From Macrosoma leucophasiata (Eukaryota; Arthropoda; Insecta; Lepidoptera; Hedylidae), in contig JAWQUS010000002.1 of assembly GCA_036365455.1 (NCBI GenBank), positions 4,216,001 through 4,280,000 on the forward strand: DNA of 64,000 nucleotides, in the 5' to 3' direction. The position numbers and the translations under genes are program-made. Shown piece by piece: positions 31,401 to 41,154 of the stretch (positions are counted from its first letter, which is position 1; every line of letters begins with the position of its first letter). The notes below the pieces were generated by a model. The model searched no databases. It was not told the origin of the DNA and saw only the letters and a program-made list of their open reading frames with translations.

Positions 31401-31506
31401 CATGAAATAGATACAACAGGGTCGGCTTAAGAGCAAACAAGCGCTTTCGCAACCCTATAGATTAGTACCGTATTGGTAGATAGTTAGTAGCAGTTACTGG
31501 TGGTTT

Positions 31507-31787
31507 ACTGGTGGTAGAGCTCCAGTGACGGAGCTCTCGGGCGAAACCACCACCGCCACCATACCTAATATACTTGCCGCTAAATGGTAGTGTTCAGCAC
31601 TATCGTGTTCCGGTCCGGTGGTTATGTAGGGCCCGGTAATTTCCACACCAACACCTTAGGCCTCAGGAGTGGTAACGCATCTGCATTTTGACCTAAGTAT
31701 TTGTGTGTGTGTCTATAGGCTGCAGTCATCACTAAATATCAATGTGAACTGCATGCTTGTTTACCATTTCCATTACATAAAAAAAGT
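31507..31787 (+). mobile_element. SINE family A, full length
   Basis: TTACTGGTGGTAGAGCTCC to CATTACATAAAAAAAG. The GGCACAGAGG part is shortened. TTTACTGGTGG is doubled at the left border. Confidence 0.92.
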
Positions 31788-31904
31788 AATACTGTAGCTA
31801 ACAGTGCACCTAGGCAAAACCTAGGAGGCCTAGTTATCAATAAAAATAAGTGAATTCTCACCTAATTTGAATTCTCTGTACATACATACTAACCTAGTTT
31901 AAAG

Positions 31905-32072
31905 ACTGGTGATAGAGCTCCAGTGACGGAGCTCGCGGGCGTAGGCACCATCGCATTACCTAATATACCTACTTGCCGCTAAATGGTAGTGTTCAGCACT
32001 CTGTATTATGCCTGATATATGATATATAGACCCCACGCAATTACCAGAAGTCATTGCGTGGGTGTCTATATA
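31905..32072 (+). mobile_element. SINE family A head plus rearranged tail pieces
   Basis: The head (31905-32005) stops at GTGTTCAGCACT. Then 32023-32053 carries a tail piece reversed (TATAGACCCCACGCAATTACC) and 32054-32071 carries the same piece forwards (TTGCGTGGGTGTCTATA), which makes an imperfect hairpin. Confidence 0.7.
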
Positions 32073-32334
32073 CGCTATGTTTCATTTCCTTTCCTCTCAC
32101 GGATCAGGAGGAGGACAAGAGGAGGAGGCCAATATTCGCGGAGACACAATTGAAATCAACAATTGAAATCAATTGTCATAGGTACCTACTCGTATTTTTT
32201 TCATGGCCTGATAGATTAACATGTTCGTTTTCTTTGTACTGTGGTAGATAATAAATCTATGGACTGTGGTATTTTCATAGATTTAAAGAAGTAGATAAAA
32301 AACTATGGGTATTTTATATTGTATCAAATCTAGA

Positions 32335-32530
32335 AATACGATTCGACAGCTGTCATTCCGGTCCAAATAGTGGTTTTTACTATTACCCTTCAATTTCTTC
32401 ATATTTTCTTACCTTTTAAACCTTCCCTGGACTTCCAAAAATCATTCAAACCCCAAATTAGCGAAATCGGTCCAGCCGTTCTCGAGTTTAGCGAGACAAA
32501 TGAACAGCAATTGAATTTTATATAAATAGA
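32335..32530 (-). mobile_element. Helitron-like element, reversed
   Basis: TTTCTTCATATTTTCTTACC, GGTCCAGCCGTTCTCGAG and AATGAACAGCAATTG are the reverse of 11634-11850 and 61625-61862. The AGCTAGT end is missing. Confidence 0.6.
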
Positions 32531-33144
32531 TTTGGCGATTTCGGTTTAATACTTAAATATTACAATCTAAATATTTTTCTGAACACGACCAATATAACAT
32601 TTGAAGACCCACTATTTCTAACAATTCTTGAAATGATGTTATGAACAACAAAGTACGTAACTTAACGCGTGTGATCCCCTTAATATGTCCCAAGTCGACT
32701 ATCCGATTTAGTTCAGCAAACTCGAAGCAAATTCGTACAAAAATGTTTTATTTCAGTAATGATAAGTAGCCGACAAATTTCATTTTCCGGATGAACCGAA
32801 AGGGAACGAAGTCGCAGTTATTATTTAATAATGCAGAAAGCCTTCGCGAAGGGAATTATGAAGATTCGCACCCAATAACTTAGCATACAAATACGAAGAC
32901 ATATTTTATTATGTTCCGCGTAGATTTCGATAGGAAAGTCGCGGTTATATTCAGTGAGAGTGCGTTTTTAATTCATAGACTCAAGCGGTAGCGTTTCAGG
33001 TGCTATCCTAAAATGATAAATTACTAAAAAATATTATCACGTATGACTGAGGCAATATTTAAAATGTATGCTAGAATAAAGACTGTCTGTACCATTTAAA
33101 TTAAATAAAAAAAGTAATTTTCAGCGTTTGTGTAAGATGAATTA
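32531..33144. other. Unassigned DNA
   Basis: No gene or repeat was recognised. The stretch appears unique within the window. Confidence 0.4.
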
Positions 33145-33159
33145 AATTGATGCGAATTT

Positions 33160-33504
33160 TGAGGTAATAATAATAATAATAAGGGGGCAGAGCAGCTTGT
33201 GGCGAGCTGTTGGTGAGTAGCGACACCACCCCCTACCATCATCTCGAGTTCCTCCGAGAGAACTGCGCTCCGCCTCGTCCGCCACACAGGGGTACGGCCG
33301 GACAGAGCATCAGGTCTCTCACCTCTGGCTTGCCTTCATTGGCCGGTCAGAGTGGGGCGCTAGAGGTATGGCATTTGCAGAAATTTAGATAATAGGCTGT
33401 TGTATAAATTTCTGCAAGAGCCATACACTCGGGGGTGGAAGTGTCTAAAGGCATAATAGCGGGGAAGCCCGCTCCGAGCTCGAGATTACTCGCTCGTGAT
33501 GGTG
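33160..33504 (+). repeat. GC-rich LINE 3'-region-like segment preceding a tandem repeat
   Basis: Starts after a (TAA)n run (33164-33180), which may be the tail of another insertion. It contains the imperfect pair TTTGCAGAAATTTAGATAA / TATAAATTTCTGCAAGAG at 33372-33422. Base composition and overlapping open frames on both strands resemble the 3' untranslated region of R1- or Jockey-type LINEs. Confidence 0.5.
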
Positions 33505-33959
33505 AAACCGGGGCCACACCTCTCGACACCCCCAGCCTCTCTCAACAGTGTTGCCCCCTGTCGACCACCGGGTTGGCTGTTTGGGGGGCCCACCAAGGAG
33601 AGGCGAGTCACCACCTGCCTAAAGTAGGATTCGATAATGTGAGATGTTGAATATAGGCAGGTGCCGGATCTCACTCCATAGGCCCAGCCAGCTAGTCCCC
33701 CCAGTTCACCCACATAGCCCAAAGTTTGGCAAATCACTTATCATTACAATAGTCCCATTATGTTCTGCGGGGTCTGTCTGTGCCTGTATTAACTATTGAT
33801 GCAGTCAGAGAGAGGTCCCGCCGAATATAACCCATTACAAAGTAGATCAAAATTCTCGAAAGGGCCTCTACGTGTTGGACCCCCCATGTCCCCGCGCAAG
33901 CCTGACAAAGGTCCGGGGTTCAAATTGGACCCCGTGCTGACGAGAGACATAATAATAAG
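33505..33959 (+). repeat. 455 bp tandem repeat, unit 1
   Basis: From AAACCGGGGCCACACC to GCTGACGAGAGACAT plus AATAATAAG. It includes GGTTGGCTGTTTGGGGGGCC and TGAGATGTTGAATATAGGC. Both strands are open for 60-90 codons but share no motif with known proteins. Confidence 0.85.
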
Positions 33960-34405
33960 AAACCGGGGCCACACCTCTCGACACCCCCAGCCTCTCTCAA
34001 CAGTGTTGCCCCCTGTCGACCATCGGGTTGGCTGTTTGGGGGGCCCACCAAGGAGAGGCGAATCACCACCTGCCTAAAGTAGGATTCGATAATGTGAGAT
34101 GTTGAATATAGGCAGGTGCCGGATCTCACTCCATAGGCCCAGCCAGCTAGTCCCCCCAGTTCACCCACATAGCCCAAAGTTTGGCAAATCACTTTTCATT
34201 ACAATAGTCCCATTATATTCTGCGGGGTCTGTCTGTGCCTGTATTAACTATTGATGCAGTCAGAGAGAGGTCCCGCCGAATATAACCCATTACAAAGTAG
34301 ATCAAAATTCTCGAAAGGGCCTCTACGTGTTGAACCCCCCATATCCCTGCGCAAGCCTGACAAAGATCCGGGGTTCAAATTGGACCCCGTGCTGACGAGA
34401 GACAT
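33960..34405 (+). repeat. 455 bp tandem repeat, unit 2, with A-rich tail
   Basis: About 98 percent identical to unit 1. It ends at the same GACGAGAGACAT, followed by 13 A and an AATAATAAATAATAA tail, as expected for the 3' end of a non-LTR retrotransposon with a duplicated 3' region. Confidence 0.85.
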
Positions 34406-34693
34406 AAAAAAAAAAAAAATAATAAATAATAACCTGGCAACCCTTGTAAATACATGCCAAATTTTTTCCTCCTGAACTAAATCTTATTTTAATTTTAATA
34501 GTACATTTTACATAAACAAATAAACCTCCAAAAAGACGTGGAACCATATTAAATTAAATATATTATTGAAAACCATGAAGAATTAAAATACAGAAGAAAT
34601 ATTAAAACGCAAAAAGCAAGATGACAAATATTGACAAGAGGTGACACTTATAATGAAAATTAAATATAATGTAAATAGAAGAAATAATTATGG
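34406..34693. other. A-rich tail and AT-rich DNA
   Basis: No gene was recognised in this stretch. Confidence 0.4.
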
Positions 34694-34880
34694 ACAAACA
34701 TGATAACGAGGGCTAGAGCCAGAGGAGAAGCACACACAACACCACCGGACCCGTCGCTCAGCTCCGCCTCGCAGCCGCCGGTTGCCGCGTCCACCGCGAA
34801 CATCGGAACATCGGTCGCTGCAGTTGCGTTGAGCTCGAGTGACGAGGACTACAACCCCGACGCCGCCGTGTTAATGCGAA
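34694..34880 (+). other. GC-rich coding-like patch
   Basis: From the ATG at 34700 the frame reads MITRARARGEAHTTPPDPS, then low-complexity Ser/Ala/Pro residues and SSSDEDYNPDAA. The GC-rich stretch ends abruptly near 34875, where a GT (GTGTTAATG) could be a splice donor. It may be a first exon, the start of a LINE ORF1, or an isolated GC-rich insertion. No domain was recognised. Confidence 0.35.
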
Positions 34881-35102
34881 ATAATATAATAAACAATGAT
34901 TATAAATATCAAACTTATATGAATAAAGAAGCTTTGACAATTACATAATATCCTGACCGTCCTCCTAAATAAGTCACTATAGTAACTTGTGATAAGGAGA
35001 TAACAGACCCTATCCCCTTAATATGGCTATGATTTCTCTAGCTAAAATGAAGTAATATAAGTAAGGACTTATAATAAACATTATCATTTCGAGATTAAAT
35101 TG

Positions 35103-35369
35103 TAACAATCAAGCATGCAGTTCACATTGATGTTAAGTGATGACTGCAGCTTAAAGACACGCACACAAAGACTAAGGTCAAAATGCAGACGCGTTACCAC
35201 TCCTGAGGCTGAAGGTGTTATGCTTCTGTGCTGGAAATTACAGGACCGTACATTACCACCTGACCGGAACACGATAGTGCTGAACACTACCATTTAGCGG
35301 TAAGTAAATTAGGTAATGCGGTGGTGCCTACGCCCGCGAGCTCCGTCACTGAAGCTCTACCACCAGTAA
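35103..35369 (-). mobile_element. SINE family A, tail end trimmed
   Basis: It begins at AACAATCAAGCATGCAG without the T run and ends ACCACCAGTA. Otherwise it is complete. Confidence 0.9.
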
Positions 35370-35823
35370 TAAGCGATTTTGATATATCTCTTCATATGAT
35401 GCAGTAAGTTATCTTTTTTGAAAGCTTTCTTATATCAATGGATCTTTAAGTATTTCTTCCGAAATTATGAACAGTTATTTGAAAAAAACGCTCTCTGTTC
35501 CGCTTATAAATTGGGGCACAAAGTAAAGAGGCTTTCCTGTGCAAATACGAGGCTCACGCGTAACTTCCATAAATATTTGAGTTCTGTGTTTGCTTACGTT
35601 CGGTTTTCTGTGTATTCCTGTTAGCTGAATGCCGCTTGCATTATATACCTGTACTATTAATGTATAGAGTCCAAATTAAACTCAAATACAATTTTGATGA
35701 AACAGAATTATAAAATTTACTTTTGATACATCAAACAGCGTAAGCAATTCAAATGTTGTATTTTTTTTAGCCCATGGCGACGTCGCTAGAGCTACGTATC
35801 CAATCTGCTAGTACAGAAATATA

Positions 35824-36114
35824 TGTTTTTTTTTATATAACGGAAGTGGCAAGCAAGCATGCAGTTCACATTGATGTTAAGTGATGACTACAGCCTAAAG
35901 ACACCGATACAATGACCAGAGGTCAAAATGCAGATGCGTTGCCACTCCTGAGGCCTAAGGTGTTATATGCCCCTGTGCCGGATATTACAGGGCCGTACAT
36001 TACCACCTGACCGGAACACGATAGTGCTGAACACTATAGTTTAGCGGCAAGTATATTAGGTAATGCGGTGGTGCCTACGCCCGCGAGCTCCGTCACTGGA
36101 GCTCTACCACCAGT
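35824..36114 (-). mobile_element. SINE family A, full length
   Basis: TATGTTTTTTTTTTATATAACGG to ACCACCAGTA, with minor changes. It splits neighbouring sequence that reads GCCATGGCGACGTCG-like on both sides (35771 and, reversed, 36224-36240). Confidence 0.92.
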
Positions 36115-36262
36115 AAAAATATGATACCTAACTCAAGTGACCACCTTGTCGCGACGTCTCTACACCACCTGACCACCTTGTGACGTCGTCTTCACACCAT
36201 ACTAACTGCTTGGATACGTAGCCGGCGACATCGCCATGGCGTCCTAATGAGTTAGGGCCTTA

Positions 36263-36407
36263 CCTCCTTATTCATAAACGTATATTACATACGTTTTAGC
36301 TATAGAATTCTTTGTCTTTGTCAGTTGCATTGACAAATGTGCAGGATAGAAAGAGACAAAGGAGAGATTAGCAACACTTTAGCTAAAATACGTTTATGAA
36401 TAAGGGG
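36263..36407. mobile_element. Harbinger-type short element, copy 1
   Basis: The ends CCTCCTTATTCATAAACG and CGTTTATGAATAAGGGG are inverted. It is flanked by TTA (36260-36262) and TTG. The body is the reverse of the copies at 60511 and 62761. Confidence 0.8.
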
Positions 36408-36414
36408 TTGGGTA

Positions 36415-36862
36415 TGAGTTCGAGTGTAGCGACTAGAGGGCGAGAGCACCACCGCATTACCTATTCTATCTGTCACCAAATGATATTGTTCGGTTAGATC
36501 AGAGGTTCCCAAACTATTTTTTCTTGTAGACCCCTTTCAATTTTTATTCTGGTTTCCGTGGACCCCCTTGCTACATTTATATCACATTCCCATACTTCCA
36601 ATTTTTATTCACGCCTACGTAGACCCCATCGAGTCTCCCATGGACCGCAGAGGGTCCATCTGGACCACTTTGGGAATCACTGGGTTAAATGATAATGTAT
36701 CGCCCTGTAATAACTATTACAGAGACATCAACTAAGGTCAGGGCTGGCAACGCATCTGCATTTTGACCTCTGGTTTTTGTAGAGGTTCATAGGCTGCAGT
36801 TATAACTTAATATTCATGTGAACTGCATTCTTGTTTGCCACATTCGTTACATAAAAAACTTC
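36415..36862 (+). mobile_element. SINE family A, old copy split by a hAT element
   Basis: The left part (36415-36499: GCACCACCGCATTACCTATT) and right part (36683-36862: AACGCATCTGCATTTTGACC to GTTACATAAAAAA) join into one diverged family A copy once 36500-36682 is removed. Confidence 0.85.
36500..36682. mobile_element. hAT-type short DNA transposon
   Basis: It starts CAGAGGTTCCCAAACT and ends ACTTTGGGAATCACTG, imperfect inverted ends of the hAT type, and is flanked by 8-base duplications GGTTAGAT (36492-36499) and GGTTAAAT (36683-36690). There is no transposase; the interior reads GTAGACCCCTTTCAATT and similar. Confidence 0.9.
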
Positions 36863-36974
36863 CAGTCTGTTCCCCTTATATGTTATGTTGGCGTCGGGGC
36901 GGTTTTTTTCCGGTACCCAAAGCAGTGATTAACCAAAAAATGGGGGTCAAACCATTCCAATAGGTAATAAAAGC

Positions 36975-37110
36975 TACAATATGGGGTTCTTCAAAAATGG
37001 CGTCAAAAGAGTCCTTCAGGGCTGGCAGCACGTTGGCAACTCACCTGGTGTTGCAAATCATACCACTTTGCATCAGGTGGCCCGTTTCCTTGTCTGTCAA
37101 TCAGCAGACT
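36975..37110 (+). mobile_element. CR1/Jockey-like LINE 3' end
   Basis: TATGGGGTTCTTCAAAAATGG, GCAGCACGTTGGCAACTC and CATCAGGTGGCCCG match the end of the LINE at 4200-4550. The upstream 36883-36960 (GGGGCGGTTTTTTTCCGG) and downstream 37135-37190 (ACTACCGCCACTGCGG) are further unplaced repeat pieces. Confidence 0.75.
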
Positions 37111-37295
37111 TAAAAAAAAAATTAGGAGGCAACAAATTTTTGCTAGAAAACTACCGCCACTGCGGTCGCTAATCCGCATGCCAAGTGTAGCAATCATAAC
37201 AAGTCCCCCCAGATATTGCACAATTTGGGGTATCTTTGACTTACCCAGCAAAGGACATCTTAACAACATAGATACATTACAGTACTCAACAATTA

Positions 37296-37516
37296 ATATT
37301 GCACATCGAGCCTGTGAAAGAGACGATCGGCTCGTTTCGACTTCGTAGAGCGTTATCTCTGTTGCACACTGCTTACGTAAGCACAAACAGTCCGGTATTG
37401 GTCAAAACTTAATCAAAATGGTCGACAAACGTCAGACAGGTATGGTGCGCAAGAGATAACGCTCTACAGACCCGAAATAAGCCGAAGTCTCCTTCCTAGG
37501 CTCGATGTGCAATATT
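37296..37516. mobile_element. Short inverted-repeat element
   Basis: Left ATATTGCACATCGAGCCT and right AGGCTCGATGTGCAATAT are exact inverses, and about 70 bases of each arm pair with mismatches (AGAGCGTTATCTCT). The diverged relative at 9588-9765 shows this is a family. Confidence 0.8.
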
Positions 37517-37557
37517 TATTGTGAGCTCTGTATATGCATAAAGGCATTATCTAATAC

Positions 37558-37910
37558 TAGCGGCCCGCCCCGGCTTCGCGCGGTGCGATGTTGCCTACCC
37601 TCTCCTATTCGTCTTAGCGTGATGATTATACATAGATATAGCCTAAAGTCTTCCTCGATATCTTTTATAGTTTAGGCAGCGTACGCAAAATAAGTAACTC
37701 TTCTGGTTGATTTTTTACACCTTGTGTCTGAAAAACCCAAATATCTTACGGAACTCTATTTTTTCCAAAATAAAATATAGCCTATATTAACCGTGAATAA
37801 TGTAGCTTTCAAATAGTGAAAGAATTTTTAAAATGGGTCAAGTAGTTATTGAGCCTATTCAAAACAAACAAACAAACAAAAAAATATTACCTCTTTATGA
37901 TATTAGTTTA
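37558..37910 (+). mobile_element. Helitron-like element starting ACTAGCGGCCCGCCCCGG
   Basis: The opening CGGCTTCGCGCGGTGCG, the middle TAACTCTTCTGGTTG and the TATTGAGCCTATTC end are typical of a repeat common in moths and butterflies. An (AAAC)n run marks the right end. The superfamily assignment is tentative. Confidence 0.5.
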
Positions 37911-37919
37911 GATTAGATT

Positions 37920-38135
37920 TAGATATATAATTCATGTGTCACACAGTGTTTGCAGCAATACTCCTCCGAAACGTATGGATTGATCATTATGAAATGTGTA
38001 TATTTAGTAGGTGAGAGAATCGGTTATAGTCTATTTTTATATCTCTAAATGGCAATAGTTTTTTTTCGGTTTTTCGGTCATTTAATTTTTTTATTCTTCT
38101 AAGGCGATACGAAGTTCGTCGGGGCAGCTAGTATG
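37920..38135 (+). mobile_element. Helitron-like fragment ending TCGGGGCAGCTAGT
   Basis: ACACAGTGTTTGCAGCAATA and the end CGATACGAAGTTCGTCGGGG match 61863-62093. Confidence 0.55.
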
Positions 38136-38286
38136 TAAATAATAACATACACCCACGATTAGCCAGTTATGTTATTCTTATTCCACGTAATATGTAAGCG
38201 GCCATTTAACAATCGTAGAGGCTGGTTTTTATCCCAATATCATGAGCATCTCGACCCGCAAATCAAATCGGGTCCTCTATACGTAG

Positions 38287-38810
38287 TGTAGCGTCCACTA
38301 CATTAAGGCGCCAACTAGTGGAACACAGATGAAACCTCACAGTACTTGTCTAGTACGATAGATGGCGTGCATTCGAATTACATCGCACATGCGAAGATTT
38401 CTCAAGAGTTGGCATATATACAACTTCCCAACGTCAACCGTTGGGCCGCGGCCCGCCAGGCGCTACCACCTCGCCTGGTCGGAGGATCCTCCCTTTTCGC
38501 CGGAGGAACACTTCCACCCGTTCCTCCACACATAGCAATAATGGATTGCTATCACTATGCCAAGGCTAAAAAGTTTTTATTTTTACTTGGTCACAAAATT
38601 TATGACGGAAATCTCGCGTCCAGCGGTGGAACATATTGGCTGAAAAAAAATATATTTCGCCGCTCTCCGAGCGCTATCGAACAAAATTTCTTATTCCTTA
38701 ACAAAGTTGCAACATAAACTGTGCATTTATTTGTGAAATAAACTTAATTTAAGCGAGTTATTTTGAAAATGTTCGCCTTGCTCTCAATTCAACTAGTTTC
38801 GAACAAAGCA
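38287..38810 (+). mobile_element. LTR-like segment
   Basis: It starts TGTAGCGTCCACTACATTA, has a TATA-like GCATATATACAACTTCC (38412), a GTGAAATAAACTTAA poly(A) site (38733) and is followed by TTGGCGATATTGTACTC near 38817, similar to the bases after the 5' LTR of gypsy or BEL/Pao elements. A truncated relative lies at 46878-47070. No pol is attached, so it is a solo LTR or remnant. The open frame inside (38346-38717) is not a gene. Confidence 0.5.
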
Positions 38811-39004
38811 TTCTGTTGGCGATATTGTACTCATGGCTCGGTATTAGGTGGGTTCAAGCTGCGATTTTCATCCGAAAGAGTAGTATCTAATAGTCCAACG
38901 GTTGAATGTTGACTGCAATACATCAGCACCAGACCTTAACCTGGCTAAATACTAAACTAGAATCAATATACGAGTAGTATAGCCGTGAGATACTTGCGTG
39001 TTAT

Positions 39005-39430
39005 GATTAGGGACATTTTTTGGAACGAAGTTCCTTATCGCGCGGTACACTGGCTAAGGGGCTAGGCGAGCGTCACGAAAAATTCTCTTTTTTTTTTTTT
39101 AGGTCGGGCTTTTGTGTAGGCGGCCTGTCTCGAGACGGCACTAGTCTACTTCACCGGGCAATCGGCGAGCGCAGAAGGCGCTCCAGCCTAGCAAAAAAGT
39201 TAGCGCAACTGCCTAAGGGTGACCCATGCGGGTCCGTGCCTCGGCTTAGGGCGTTGCGGAGGGACATATGAGACATATGCGATTATGGGCGGTGCAACTT
39301 TCGCTCTACTGAAAAATTCTCACGACACTTTTGCTATATATAGTACGTGGCGCTCGGAGAGGTGGCAGGCCGAGTATAGGATTCGACTTATTAGTTCTCT
39401 CTCTCTCCCACTCTCTCTCTCTCGACTTTT
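39005..39430 (+). repeat. GC-rich repeat piece of unknown class
   Basis: GGACATTTTTTGGAACGAAG and CAACTGCCTAAGGGTGACCC belong to a repeat also present at 3338-3385. It has a TATA-like GCTATATATAGTACG at 39331 and a (CT)n run at 39393-39422. It might be part of an LTR or a DNA element. Confidence 0.45.
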
Positions 39431-39589
39431 GTAGTTAAGTTACTATAATGTTATTGTTTTTTTATTGGATGTAACGCTCGTCTTAAGACTGAATCAGTAA
39501 AGGAAATTTATAATTTATAATTTCACAACTCAACACGGTTGCATTCAGCGCTAGCTAAATTAATGTCAGCATAAAATATAGTTCAAATT

Positions 39590-39720
39590 GTTGGTAATAC
39601 TGTAGCCTATAAATATCAACTTAAAACCAGAGATTTCCGGATATTACAGGGCCATACCACCTGACTAGAACACGATAGTGGTGAACACTACCACTTAGCG
39701 CCAAGTAGATTAAGTATGCG
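39590..39720 (-). mobile_element. SINE family A, old fragment
   Basis: ATACTGTAGCCTATAAATAT, ACACGATAGTGGTGAACAC and AGCGCCAAGTAGATTA follow the old variant seen at 29138. Both ends are missing. Confidence 0.7.
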
Positions 39721-40613
39721 TGTTCTACTAAATATACTAGTATAAAACTGTTATTAATCCTTAAAACTACAGATTCCTTTCGCAATATATCCCCGTGTGT
39801 TTGCAAATTGAGTAAAACAAAGGAAATTGCAAGCAATTTAAATGCATGCGTCTTAGTTCAGGGCCATAACGCATAATTACTTGTATTTGAATTTCGATAT
39901 CGAATCGCAATTTTATGCGAGATTTTTATAACTTTATAGTTTTACTGCTTGCTTTTTTAAAGCTTTTCTTGGTTATATTTTGATTATGCTTCGTTGTAAC
40001 TAACGATGCTTCACGCCTGTGCTCTCGTAAGAGATAGGCAGAGGGTACATTTAAGCACTCACGATTTGACAGTTACTTTTATTTATTTATTAATTTTCGA
40101 ATTTAAATCTACCATTACAGGTTTTGCGCTATGCGATAGACAAGCTAAAAAAATATTAATAAAATTTTACAATTATTAAATTCAAATAAAAAATAACATT
40201 CAGATCACTCAATTTACAAAATTAAAATAAAATTGGAATCAAAATACATACATAGTCACACAAAAAAAATACAAATAATTTAAAAATCTGCCATCAATAA
40301 TAAATATTGATTACATTATTCATTATCTATCATAAACATTTTTTATTTATTTATTTAATTACGTATTTCGGGTTCCATAGCCTACCTTCCTATCCTTCCG
40401 TCTGTACGTCCGTATGTCCAACTGTCCGCAGATATTTTTTTATGTCATAAAGTGGCAAATGCCTCTTTGAGAAGTATCAAGCCAGTGAGTGCTAGTTTAT
40501 AACATTATAAATATCAACCCGACAATGCAAAAGTGTCCTTGTAGACCAATTTGAAATAAATGATTAAAATTTGAATTTTTGAATTTTGACATAAAACCAG
40601 AGATTTGAGTGTA
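39721..40613. other. AT-rich DNA with repeat scraps
   Basis: A family B tail scrap (TTCACGCCTGTGCTCTCG) lies at 40010-40075 in reverse. GGGTTCCATAGCC and GTCCGTATGTCC near 40370-40430 belong to the 18040 repeat. CGACAATGCAAAAGTGTCC at 40523 is a LINE 3' end shared with 51760. No gene is seen. Confidence 0.5.
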
Positions 40614-40659
40614 GATGGGTTGATACTCCTCAGGCAGTCCTGAGGGGTGTCAACCCATC
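40614..40659. repeat. Hairpin, 21 bp arms, 4-base loop
   Basis: GATGGGTTGATACTCCTCAGG and CCTGAGG-GTCAACCCATC arms differ at two bases. It lies within family A-like sequence (AACCAGAGATTTGAGTG before, ATCTCAAGAGGTATTATCC after). Confidence 0.85.
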
Positions 40660-40732
40660 AGAGGTGGAATATCTCAAGAGGTATTATCCTTTTGTGCCGG
40701 CAATTATTGGATCGTACCTATATTACCACCAC

Positions 40733-40987
40733 AGGCACCACCGAATTACCTAATATACTTGCCGCTAAATGCTTGGTGATGGTAGTGTTCAGCACTGTCG
40801 TGTTCCGGTCAGGTGGTAATGTACGGCCCTGTAATTTCCGGCACAGAGGCGTAACACTTTAGGCCTCAGGATGATATCGCATAAGAATTATGACCTCTGG
40901 TCTTTGTGTGGGTGTCTATAGGCTGTAGTCATCACTTAACATCAATGTGAACTGCTTGCTTGTTTGCCACTTTCATAACATTAAAAA
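40733..40987 (+). mobile_element. SINE family A, head trimmed
   Basis: It starts AGGCACCACCGAATTACC and has an extra GCTTGGTGAT before GGTAGTGTTCAGC. The tail is intact (CACTTTCATAACATTAAAAAAG). Confidence 0.88.
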
Positions 40988-41000
40988 AGAAAAAAAAATC

Positions 41001-41100
41001 ACCTGACCTGAACGCGTAAGTGCTGAACACTACCATTTAACAGCAAGTAGTAGGTATGTAGTGGCACCTACGCCTACGAGCTCTGTCACTGGAGCTGTAC
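41001..41100 (-). mobile_element. SINE family A, head only, reversed
   Basis: CACCTGACCTGAACGCGTAA to CACTGGAGCTGTACA. It abuts the tail of the preceding copy, tail to tail. Confidence 0.85.
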
Positions 41101-41154
41101 AATAAAACGATGGTTTTAATTTACATACACTCAATAAATACACTCAAAAATTTT

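Noticed and set aside
33486..34192. Repeated 80-90 codon proteins (MICQTLGYVGELG)
   Set aside because: They come from the 455-base tandem unit, are open on both strands because of GC content, and have no domain; a LINE 3' region explains the sequence better.
38346..38717. 123-codon gene
   Set aside because: It lies within an LTR-like repeat whose relative at 46878 does not keep the frame.
39325..39424. Host promoter (TATA box with downstream CT tract)
   Set aside because: The TATA-like word sits in a repeat shared with 3338-3385, and no exon follows.
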